NCBI RefSeq assembly: GCF_014204895.1
Contig: NZ_JACHMF010000001.1
Span: 1,984,001 to 2,048,000 of the forward strand
Direction of reading: 5' to 3'
DNA from: Paractinoplanes abujensis
GTDB taxonomy: Bacteria; Actinomycetota; Actinomycetes; Mycobacteriales; Micromonosporaceae
DNA: 64,000 bases
Positions 51,672 to 59,038 of this stretch are shown here, piece after piece. The translations under genes were made by a program, and so were the position numbers. A model generated the notes under the pieces. That model did no database searches and was not told the DNA's origin. It worked only from the letters and a program-made list of their open reading frames with translations. Each line of letters opens with the position of its first letter. The stretch's first letter is position 1.

Positions 51672-51943
51672 CCGTCGACGTCCGGCTCGAGCCGGCCCGG
51701 GAGATCGTCCCCCACGCGCCGTAGATCGCTGAATGTTCAAACGCGTCCTGCCGGTCGACGTGTCCGCCAGAACAGGCCGGCTGGCTGGCTTGTTCGCGAC
51801 GCTGCCACGATCCGTACGACCGGCTCGAAGCGGCGCAAGCCGCGGCGCGCCTCTACAGCGAAGCCGGGGACGACGAGGACAACGAGGATCACGCGGAGGA
51901 CGGGATGGTCGCCCGGTTCCTCATCTCGGGGCTGTCCACCTGA
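51668..51943 (+). pseudogene. Decayed partner gene of the CHAT protease
   Basis: A GTG at 51668 overlaps the CHAT stop (GTGA) and reads VTVDVRLEPAREIVPHAP before an amber stop at 51722. From about 51806 the same overall frame again has strong G/C at third positions and reads DPYDRLEAAQAAARLYSEAG through to a TGA at 51941-51943. Between them the frame looks non-coding, while another frame reads PAGWLVRDAA. This is best explained by at least two indels or a stop in a former gene of about 91 codons. The function is unknown. Confidence 0.42.
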
Positions 51944-51954
51944 CTCCGACCGTC

Positions 51955-53847
51955 TCAGCGGCGCTTGGCGGCGATCTTCGCCCGGACGCGCGCCACCCGG
52001 ATGGCCTCCTTCAACGTGGCCACGTCGTACGCCCCGTAATGCCTGCGCCCGTTGATGAAGAACGTCGGGGTCCCCGACACCCCGCTCAGGTCGGCCGATT
52101 CCAGGTCGGCGGTGATGTGTTCCTTGCAGACCGGTTCCATCATGTCGGCGTGGAAGCGGTCCTGGTCGAGCCCCAGCTCCCCGGCGTAGGCGATCAGGTC
52201 GGCGATGCGCAGGTGCTCCTGCCGGCTGATCAGCAAGTCGTGCATCTCCCAGAACCGGCCCTGCAGCCCGGCGGCCTCGGCGGCCTGCGCGGCCAGCTGG
52301 GCCTGGGGGTGCACGTCGGTCAGGGGCAGGTGCCGCCAGACGTAACGCAGGTCGTCGTCGGTCATCAGTTCCCGTACGGTCGGCTCGGCGCGCCCGCAGT
52401 AGGGGCATTGGAAGTCGCCGTACTCGACCAGGGTGACCGAGGCCTCGGCCGGACCTCGCACGTGGTCGCGCTCGGGGTCGACGTCGGGGATCAGGTCGGT
52501 CAGCTCGTCGACGTCGCCCAGCAGGGCCACCGCCCGGCGCGGCTTGGGCATCCGGCTGGTCACGAAGAAGACGGCCCAGGTGGTCGCGGACGAGGCCACG
52601 ACACCGAGCAGAAGGCCCAGTTTGGCCTCGGCCAGATCGGGGCCTTCGAGGGCCAGGTTCGCGATGAGGAACGACACCGTGAAGCCCATGCCGGCGATGG
52701 TGCCCGTGCCCAGCACCGAGGCCCAGCCCGCCGCGGGGCGGATGCGGCCCCCGGTCACCCACGTCACCAGCGCGGACACTCCGGTGATGGCGACGGGCTT
52801 GCCCACCACGTACGCCAGGAAGATGCCCACGGTCACCGGGGACATGAGCGCCTGACCGAGGAAGTCGCCGTGGATCTCGATGCCCGCGTTGGCCAGGCCG
52901 AACAGCGGCACGATGAGATTACTCGACACCCCCGACCACGTACGGGTCAGACGGTCGTTGGGGGACAGCGAACGCAGCACGCCGATCCTCGCGAAACGGG
53001 CCAATTCAGCCGTCGGTTGTTCGCGGAACGAGCGGAACAGGTCGCTGGCCTGTTCGAGTTCGCCCCGCGCGGGCGTGTAGGCGGCCGCGGCCAGGCCGAT
53101 CGCCAGCCCGCTGACCACCGGGTCGACCCCGCTCTGCAGGGTGGCACCCCAGATGACCAGGAAGAACGGCAGGTAGACGAAACCGCTGCGGACACCGGCC
53201 CGCACCATCAGCAGCGTGAACGCGTAAACCCCGAGCGCCAGCAGCAGCGGCGGCAGGTGGAACTCCTCGGAGTAGGCCACACCGATCACGATCAGGGCGA
53301 CCACGTCGTCCACCACGGACACGGTGACCAGGAACAACCGGGCCTGCACGGGCACGTTCCGCCCGACCAGCGCGAGCAGGCCCAGCGCGAGCGCGGTGTC
53401 GGTCGACATCGCCGCGCCCCAGCCCGCCGCGCCCGGCCCGCCGTGGGTGACGGCCAGGTAGATGCCGATCGGCAACAGCATACCGACGACCCCGGCCACC
53501 GCGGGCAGCACGAACCGGCGCCGGTCCCGCAGATCACCCAGATCGAACTCGCGCCGCGCCTCCAGCCCCACCACCAGGAAGAACAGCGTCATCAGGCCGC
53601 TGTTGACCCATTCCCGCAGGGCCAGTTCGAGGTCGGCGTCGCCGAACCGCAGGCTGACCGGGGTCTCCCAGAACGACTCGTAGCTGCCGTCGGCCAGATT
53701 CGCCCACAGCAGCGCGGCGACGACGGCGGCGACCAGCACCCCGGCGCTGCCCGCCTCGGTGCGCAGGAAGTCGCGCAACGGCGTCGTAACCCTGTGCGTC
53801 CACCTGGTCGTCGTGGTGGCATCGTCCAGCTCGGTGGCCTCACTCAC
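51955..53847 (-). CDS. nhaA: Na+/H+ antiporter NhaA fused to a DsbA-like thioredoxin domain
   Basis: This 630-residue protein has an NhaA antiporter of about 410 residues with the key acidic residues in MSTDTALALGLL and VVDDVVALIVIGV, then a linker (about 420-455) and a DsbA-like thioredoxin domain with the active site CPYC (about 480-483) and cis-Pro loop in SGVSGTPTFFING. In such fusions the thioredoxin part is cytoplasmic or external depending on topology; helix number suggests cytoplasmic here, but this is not certain. A GTG at 53847 (VSEATELDD) is my preferred start; a GTG at 53883 is an alternative. It would couple pH/Na+ homeostasis with thiol redox state. Confidence 0.92.
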   Translation of the reverse strand: MSEATELDDATTTTRWTHRVTTPLRDFLRTEAGSAGVLVAAVVAALLWANLADGSYESFWETPVSLRFGDADLELALREWVNSGLMTLFFLVVGLEARREFDLGDLRDRRRFVLPAVAGVVGMLLPIGIYLAVTHGGPGAAGWGAAMSTDTALALGLLALVGRNVPVQARLFLVTVSVVDDVVALIVIGVAYSEEFHLPPLLLALGVYAFTLLMVRAGVRSGFVYLPFFLVIWGATLQSGVDPVVSGLAIGLAAAAYTPARGELEQASDLFRSFREQPTAELARFARIGVLRSLSPNDRLTRTWSGVSSNLIVPLFGLANAGIEIHGDFLGQALMSPVTVGIFLAYVVGKPVAITGVSALVTWVTGGRIRPAAGWASVLGTGTIAGMGFTVSFLIANLALEGPDLAEAKLGLLLGVVASSATTWAVFFVTSRMPKPRRAVALLGDVDELTDLIPDVDPERDHVRGPAEASVTLVEYGDFQCPYCGRAEPTVRELMTDDDLRYVWRHLPLTDVHPQAQLAAQAAEAAGLQGRFWEMHDLLISRQEHLRIADLIAYAGELGLDQDRFHADMMEPVCKEHITADLESADLSGVSGTPTFFINGRRHYGAYDVATLKEAIRVARVRAKIAAKRR

Positions 53848-54026
53848 GGACAAACCCAAGCACTTCGCGCGCCGTCGTGCCACAGTCTGTGACCAGCGCC
53901 TATCAAGACCCCTTCCCCGTACGCGGACCGGCCCGCACGTTGCGGGACGCGCTCGGCTCGTAATCTGGATAAGATCCGACGTTCAGGCGCGTGGCACGGA
54001 GGCCGCGGCCCGCTTGGGGAGGCGGC

Positions 54027-55124
54027 GTGACCGACATCGAGGACCTGTCGACGCGGCTGTCCGACGCCCTCGCGCAGCTCGAAAGCCTCCGTACGCTCCA
54101 GGAGGTCAGCCGGGCGGTCCACGCCAGCCTCGACCTGACCGCGACCATGGACGCGGTGGTGCACGGCGTCACCCGGGCGTCCGGTTTCGAGGTCGCGGTG
54201 ATCAACGTGGTGCAGCCGGACGGCGACTTCCTGGTCGTCTCGGCCGACGGCACCGAGGAGATCCGGCGCTCGCTGCTCGGCACCCGCACGACCCTGGCCA
54301 TCTGGGACGAACTGTTCGGCAAGGCCGAGCGGTGGGGTTCGCTGTTCTTCATCGGCCACGGCCACGCGATGCCCGACGACATGATCACCTGGACGTCGGG
54401 CACGCTCCCGGTCCCCGACTCACCGGAGGGCTGGCACCCCGACGACATGCTCCTGGCGCCACTCACCGCGCCCACCGGCGAACTGGCCGGCGTGCTCAGC
54501 GTCGACCTGCCCCTGAACGGCCGCCTGCCCGGCCCCGTGCAGCGCGAGATGCTCGAACTGTTCGCCCAGCACGCCTCGATCGCCGTGCACCACGCCCGCC
54601 TGCACCACGAGCTGGCCGAGAGCCGGGCCCGCCTGGCCCACGCGGCCACCCACGACCCCCTGACCGGCCTGGCCAACCGGGCTCTGCTGCGCTCCTTCAC
54701 CGACGAGCTGGCCGCCTGCCCCGGCAGCCAGATCGGCGTGATGGTGATCGACCTCGACGACTTCAAAGCAGTCAACGACGCGGGCGGTCACGACGCCGGC
54801 GACGAGGTCCTGCGCACCGTGGCCGACCGCATGACCCACCTCGTACGCCCCGAGGACCTGCTCGCCCGGGCCGGCGGCGACGAGTTCATAGTCGTACTGA
54901 CCGGCCCCGAGGTCGGCCCGCTGCTCCGCGACACCGCCGACCGGATCCACCACGCCCTCAGCGAACCGATCGCAACCCGCAGCGGCCCCCGCAAGGTCGG
55001 CGCGAGCATAGGCCACGCCCACGCCGAAACCGGAACCGACTTCGCCCAGCTGGCCGCCGCAGCCGACGCCGACATGTACCGCACGAAGCAACGCCACCGC
55101 GCCAAGCGCCCGTGGGTGGCCTAG
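54027..55124 (+). CDS. GAF-GGDEF diguanylate cyclase
   Basis: This 365-residue cytosolic protein has a GAF-like sensor domain (about 25-190) and a GGDEF domain with an intact AGGDEFIVV motif (about 283-287) and THDPLTGLANR at its start. It would make cyclic di-GMP in response to a ligand. The start is the GTG at 54027 after GGGGAGG; the frame is open to 53991 but lacks a ribosome site there. The GGDEF domain's last part is shorter than usual (ends RAKRPWVA). It is the second cyclic-di-GMP gene in the window. Confidence 0.93.
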   Translation: MTDIEDLSTRLSDALAQLESLRTLQEVSRAVHASLDLTATMDAVVHGVTRASGFEVAVINVVQPDGDFLVVSADGTEEIRRSLLGTRTTLAIWDELFGKAERWGSLFFIGHGHAMPDDMITWTSGTLPVPDSPEGWHPDDMLLAPLTAPTGELAGVLSVDLPLNGRLPGPVQREMLELFAQHASIAVHHARLHHELAESRARLAHAATHDPLTGLANRALLRSFTDELAACPGSQIGVMVIDLDDFKAVNDAGGHDAGDEVLRTVADRMTHLVRPEDLLARAGGDEFIVVLTGPEVGPLLRDTADRIHHALSEPIATRSGPRKVGASIGHAHAETGTDFAQLAAAADADMYRTKQRHRAKRPWVA

Positions 55125-55386
55125 GGGCCTGTCCTGCCGATCACGCGGGGCTGCGCCGCGGCTCGCGGGGTGGCCGGCCGCCCGCCGACGTCGCAACCAG
55201 CGCACGCTCGACCGGCGACGGCTCGCAGCCGGGCACGCGCTGGAACGGAAGCCGCGATCTTGCCGACAAGCCGGTGTGAGGTGGCCCGCGTCTCGGGACC
55301 ACACCGCGGCGCGTGGTTGCTGGCATCATCGACGTGCGCCATCAGTACATGCCGGAGACGACGCGAGCGGGAGGCTGGGAGAGGGC

Positions 55387-56043
55387 ATGCCCCAGGGTTT
55401 TCACGGCGAACTGAGTCAGGTCGGCGGCACGCTGGTCACGATGGCCAAGGCCGTCCGCGAGACGATGCGGCAGGCCAGCACCGCCCTGCTCACGACCGAC
55501 CACACGTCCGCCCAGCTGGTGCTCGAGCGCGGCGCCGAGATCACTGTGTTGTTCCGCCTCGTCGAGGACCGGGTGTACGACCTGGTGGGCAGGCGGCGGC
55601 TGAGCCCGGCCGAGCTGCCGGTGACCATGACCGCCGTACGGGTGGCCGCCGACCTGGAACGCATGGGGGAGCTCGCCGTGCACGTCGCCCGGTCCGCCCT
55701 GCGCCGGCACCCGGCACCGGCCGTCGCGCCCGAACTGACCACCCTGTTCGCGGCGATGAGCGAGGTGGCCGACCGGCTCGCCGGCAAGGTGGTGGCCGCG
55801 CTGGCCGATCAGGACGCGGTGCTCGCGGCGGGCCTCGACCAGGACGACGACGCGATGGACCAGCTGCACCGGCGGCTGTTCGCCGTGATGCTGAGCCCGG
55901 ACTGGCCGCTGGGCGTGGAGGCCGCGGTGGACGGGGCCCTGCTGGGGCGTTTCTACGAGCGGTACGCCGACCACGCGGTCAACGTGGCCGGTCACGTCGT
56001 CGACCTGGCCCGCCCGGCCGGCGAGGCTCGATCACCCAGGTGA
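55387..56043 (+). CDS. phoU: PhoU-family phosphate-signalling regulator
   Basis: This 218-residue all-helical protein has two PhoU repeats, each with an ExxxxxR/D-rich metal-binding helix: AVRVAADLERMGELAVHVAR and GRFYERYADHAVNVAGHVVD. PhoU links the Pst transporter to the PhoR sensor, though no pst or pho genes are nearby; it may be an orphan copy. The ATG at 55387 follows GGGAGAGGGC. The 262-bp spacer upstream holds no recognised element. Confidence 0.9.
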   Translation: MPQGFHGELSQVGGTLVTMAKAVRETMRQASTALLTTDHTSAQLVLERGAEITVLFRLVEDRVYDLVGRRRLSPAELPVTMTAVRVAADLERMGELAVHVARSALRRHPAPAVAPELTTLFAAMSEVADRLAGKVVAALADQDAVLAAGLDQDDDAMDQLHRRLFAVMLSPDWPLGVEAAVDGALLGRFYERYADHAVNVAGHVVDLARPAGEARSPR

Positions 56044-56099
56044 ACATGCGCAACCGCCGCGGCCCCGGGCCGAGCCGCCGACGTGCGACGATCGGCGTC

Positions 56100-56336
56100 A
56101 TGGCACCTGCACGGTCGGAGACCGCCGCCTGGTACGGGCGGTATCTCGCTTGCTGCGACGACCGCCGCTTCGACGAGCCGGCCGGGTCCGGCGACGAGCG
56201 GGTGACCGGGCGGGCGATCGTCGTGCCGGAGCTGGCCCGCCACCGGACCGCCGGCGGCAAGATCTACCAGTGCCGGGGCGACCGCTACCCCGTGGTCAGC
56301 AAGGCCGTGCGGCCGGCCACCACACCGGCGTCATGA
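56100..56336 (+). CDS. Small protein (78 aa), unknown
   Basis: The ORF MAPARSETAAWYGRYLACCDD...GGKIYQCRGDRYPVVSKAVR encodes 78 residues with three cysteines. I do not recognise it. Its stop overlaps the ATG of the beta-propeller gene (ATGA), which supports its being real. GACGAT lies 7 nt before the ATG, a near match to the leaderless -10 spacing seen elsewhere. Confidence 0.6.
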   Translation: MAPARSETAAWYGRYLACCDDRRFDEPAGSGDERVTGRAIVVPELARHRTAGGKIYQCRGDRYPVVSKAVRPATTPAS

Positions 56337-57610
56337 CCCTGATCGACCTCGGTGACGCGGGCGCGGCCGTCGAGCCGGCGGCCGCGGCGGTCGATGTGGC
56401 CCGGCTGCGCCGGCTGGTGCTGGCCTTCCTGACCGTGGTGGGCCTGGCCGCGATGACCGCGTCCGCGCCGCCGGCGCCGTCGCTGGTGCGGCCGCTGTGG
56501 GCGACGACGTTGCGGCCGAGCGACATCGTGGCCGTGGACGGGCGGACCGTGTACCTGAATCGCAGCAGCGCCTCCGGTCCGGCCGAGGTCGTCGCGTACG
56601 ACCTGCCCACCGGGCGCCTGCGGTGGAGCTCGCCGACCGGTGACGCGTACGGGATCCGGCCCGCCGGCGACGTCGTGCTGGTGGCCACCGGGCCGTCCAC
56701 GTCCGCGCCGGGGCCTCGCACCGTCGCGCTCGACGCGGAGACCGGCGCGCGGCTCTGGCAGTCCTTCGGCAGCTTCTCGCCGAGCGCGTCCGGTGCGGAG
56801 GTGCTGCTGGCCGAGACCGGCCGGTCCGGTGCCGTCGACGGCCTGCGCCTGGTCGGGCGGCGCGACGGTCAGCAGGTGTGGCGACGGTCGATCACCCCGG
56901 CCGAGGAGTGGACGACGGTCGTCGAGGGTGGTCGCCCGGCCGCGGTCGTGACGGTGACCGGCACGGGCGACACCACCGTCCACGGCTACGCCGACGGCGC
57001 CGTCCGCCATCGGGCGCGCATCCCCTGGAACGGGGTGTACTCCTCGACGTTCTTCCCGGTCGGCGCCCAGCTGGTGGTGGTCCGTACGGCGTCGGCCCAG
57101 ACCGTCGCCACCGTCTATCGCGCCGCTGACCTGCGCCCGCTGTGGCGATCCGACGAACTGATCGGCTCCGTCACCGGCTGCGGCCCGCTGATCTGCACGG
57201 CCGGCGTGCGCGGTGTGGCCGGGCGCGATCCGGCCACCGGCCGCCCGGTCTGGCGGCGCGACGACATGAAGTTCGTGTGGGACCTCGGCCCGGACCGCCT
57301 GCTGCTCTCCGCCGCCGCCAACCTGGCCTCGGCCACGACGGTGCTGGTCGACGCGGCCACCGGCCGTACGATCGGCCGGCCGATCGGCGGTCAGGAAGCG
57401 TTCGTGGCCGGCCGGGCCGGGTCGCTGACGCTGCTGCGGCCCACCGGACCATCCGGCGACCGCACCGCGGTGAACCGCCTCGACCTGGCCACCGGCCGGC
57501 AGACCGTCCTCGGCACGGTCGACCGGCTCACCGAGCAGAGATGCCAGGGCGTCCCCGGCTATCTGCTCTGCCCGCGCGGGGACGTCCTGACCGTCACCGC
57601 CGTCGGCTGA
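56333..57610 (+). CDS. Membrane-anchored PQQ-like beta-propeller protein
   Basis: This 425-residue protein has a cytoplasmic N-terminus, one membrane segment (LVLAFLTVVGLAAMTASA, about 28-46) and an extracytoplasmic PQQ-like propeller: VVAYDLPTGRLRWSSP, TVALDAETGARLWQSF, VAGRDPATGRPVWRRD. The repeated 'GxxxW' blades are typical of BamB/PQQ-like scaffolds without clear quinone ligands, so a structural or binding role is likely. It is translationally coupled to the 78-residue gene upstream. Confidence 0.85.
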   Translation: MTLIDLGDAGAAVEPAAAAVDVARLRRLVLAFLTVVGLAAMTASAPPAPSLVRPLWATTLRPSDIVAVDGRTVYLNRSSASGPAEVVAYDLPTGRLRWSSPTGDAYGIRPAGDVVLVATGPSTSAPGPRTVALDAETGARLWQSFGSFSPSASGAEVLLAETGRSGAVDGLRLVGRRDGQQVWRRSITPAEEWTTVVEGGRPAAVVTVTGTGDTTVHGYADGAVRHRARIPWNGVYSSTFFPVGAQLVVVRTASAQTVATVYRAADLRPLWRSDELIGSVTGCGPLICTAGVRGVAGRDPATGRPVWRRDDMKFVWDLGPDRLLLSAAANLASATTVLVDAATGRTIGRPIGGQEAFVAGRAGSLTLLRPTGPSGDRTAVNRLDLATGRQTVLGTVDRLTEQRCQGVPGYLLCPRGDVLTVTAVG

Positions 57611-57614
57611 CGGG

Positions 57615-58214
57615 TCAGGGGCCATCCACGAGCAGCCACGGGCTGACGCCGAAACGGGCCGTGGTGCCCAGGTCGAGGCCGCCCTCCGGGGCCAGCACGT
57701 GCGCGGGCCGGCCGGGGCGGACCGCCATCTGCAGCAGGGGGACGGTGAGGGGTGGCCGGCTCGGGTCGTCGTACTTGGCGCGCCAGACGATGATGGCCGT
57801 GGCTCGGGCGCCCGGGGCCAGGGTGAACGGGCTCGGGGCGGCGTCGCGGTGTGGAATGCCGGGGGCTATGGGGCCGACGCCCTCGAGAGCCTCGACGGGG
57901 AGGGGGGACCGCCGGGAGTCCAAGGCCCGCACTTCGGGGTAGCCGTCGACCTCGTACGGCGTACGGCCGCAATTGACCAGGGAGATGCCGAGGGCGCGCA
58001 GACCCATGGCGGCGTCGACCGTCTCCGTGCGCAGGTAACTGCCGTCGGAGGCGCACAGGGATGCGGGAGCCCCGGCGGACGGCATCGCGCTCGGTGCCGG
58101 CGCCGCCGGTGGGGCGGTGGTCCACGGGCGGTCCGCTGTGCAACCGGAGAGCGCTGTGCAGCCGGAGAGCACGGTGGCCAGCCCGGCGGCGAGGAGGCGG
58201 AGGCGGGCGGTCAT
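57615..58214 (-). CDS. DUF4232-type lipoprotein with duplicated lipobox
   Basis: This 199-residue lipoprotein has the signal MTARLRLLAAGLATVLSGC and then an exact-looking repeat of ALSGCT. The DUF4232 domain follows (about 65-195: ISLVNCGRTPYEVDGYPEVRALD, PFTLAPGARATAIIVWRA). The 18-bp duplication (58137-58154 and 58155-58172) creates two possible modification cysteines. The fold is thought to be a secreted beta-sandwich of unknown role. TAGGGT sits 8 nt before the ATG, suggesting a leaderless or nearly leaderless transcript. It converges on the propeller gene with 4 bp between stops. Confidence 0.85.
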   Translation of the reverse strand: MTARLRLLAAGLATVLSGCTALSGCTADRPWTTAPPAAPAPSAMPSAGAPASLCASDGSYLRTETVDAAMGLRALGISLVNCGRTPYEVDGYPEVRALDSRRSPLPVEALEGVGPIAPGIPHRDAAPSPFTLAPGARATAIIVWRAKYDDPSRPPLTVPLLQMAVRPGRPAHVLAPEGGLDLGTTARFGVSPWLLVDGP

Positions 58215-58320
58215 GCCGACGGACCCTAACCAATGGGCGCTGCGGGCGGGGGTCGCAGGGGCCTAAGGTGGCCGGCGGGCCCGGACGGCGGGGCCGGGAG
58301 CCCAGGGAGCGGGAGACAGC

Positions 58321-58929
58321 ATGAACACGTGGGCCTTCATCCTGGTGGTGGCGCTGGGGGCGATGTCGCCCGGTCCGGACTTCGCCGTGGTCGTACGGCA
58401 CTCGGTGGTGTCCGGGCGCGGGCACGGGATGGCCACGGCGGCCGGGATCGCGGCGGGCGTGTTCGTGTGGGCGGCCGCGGCCGCCTCGGGGGTGGCGGCG
58501 CTGATCGCGTGGGCGCCGGGCGCGCTGACGGCGTTGAAGCTGGTGGGGGCGGGCTATCTGCTCTACCTGGGGGTGCGTTCGCTGCGCTCGGGTGGGCAGG
58601 CCGCGGCGGTCGAACCGGGGGCGCGCAAGTCCAAGCGGGCCGCGTTCCGGGACGGGCTGCTCTGCAACGTGCTCAACCCCAAGGCGGCCGTGTTCTTCGT
58701 GGCTTTGCTGCCGCAGTTCCTGCCGGCCGAGCCCGGCATCGCCGACACGGTGGTGCTCTCGGGACTGGCCGTGGCGGTCACGATCGTCTGGTTCACCAGT
58801 GTGGCCGCACTCGTCTCGGCGCTGCGCCGGCTGCTGGACCGCGCCCCGGTGCGCCGCGCGATCGACCGCGTGACCGGCGTGGTGCTGATCGGCCTGGGCG
58901 TGCGGCTGGCGGTGACGAGCGCCCGCTAG
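58321..58929 (+). CDS. LysE/RhtB-family exporter
   Basis: This 202-residue protein has five or six membrane segments and the family N-terminus VALGAMSPGPDFAVVVRHSV, plus AFRDGLLCNVLNPKAAVFFVALLPQF. LysE-type proteins export amino acids such as lysine, threonine or homoserine lactone; the substrate is not determinable. GGGAG lies before the ATG. It stands alone. Confidence 0.93.
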   Translation: MNTWAFILVVALGAMSPGPDFAVVVRHSVVSGRGHGMATAAGIAAGVFVWAAAAASGVAALIAWAPGALTALKLVGAGYLLYLGVRSLRSGGQAAAVEPGARKSKRAAFRDGLLCNVLNPKAAVFFVALLPQFLPAEPGIADTVVLSGLAVAVTIVWFTSVAALVSALRRLLDRAPVRRAIDRVTGVVLIGLGVRLAVTSAR

Positions 58930-59026
58930 CCGGCGCGCGACAACGGACCAGGCCCGTGGATCGGGCACGAGTTCGCCGGCCGCCGATTGCGCAGGCGCGG
59001 GTCGTGAGGGGTGTGGGCGGCAGCAC

Positions 59027-59038
59027 TACGATCGCGGG
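59027..59038 (+). promoter_or_regulatory. -10 element for leaderless pmt transcript
   Basis: TACGAT (59027-59032) lies 6 nt before the GTG start at 59039, and no Shine-Dalgarno is present. Confidence 0.5.

Noticed and set aside
51722..51724. In-frame TAG as a recoded (readthrough) codon in the small gene after CHAT
   Set aside because: The frame just after the stop lacks coding bias, so decay explains it better than readthrough.
51733..53892. A 719-codon open frame opposite the NhaA-DsbA gene
   Set aside because: Antisense shadow; the His/Arg/Gln-rich product has no family likeness, whereas the minus strand has intact antiporter and CPYC motifs.
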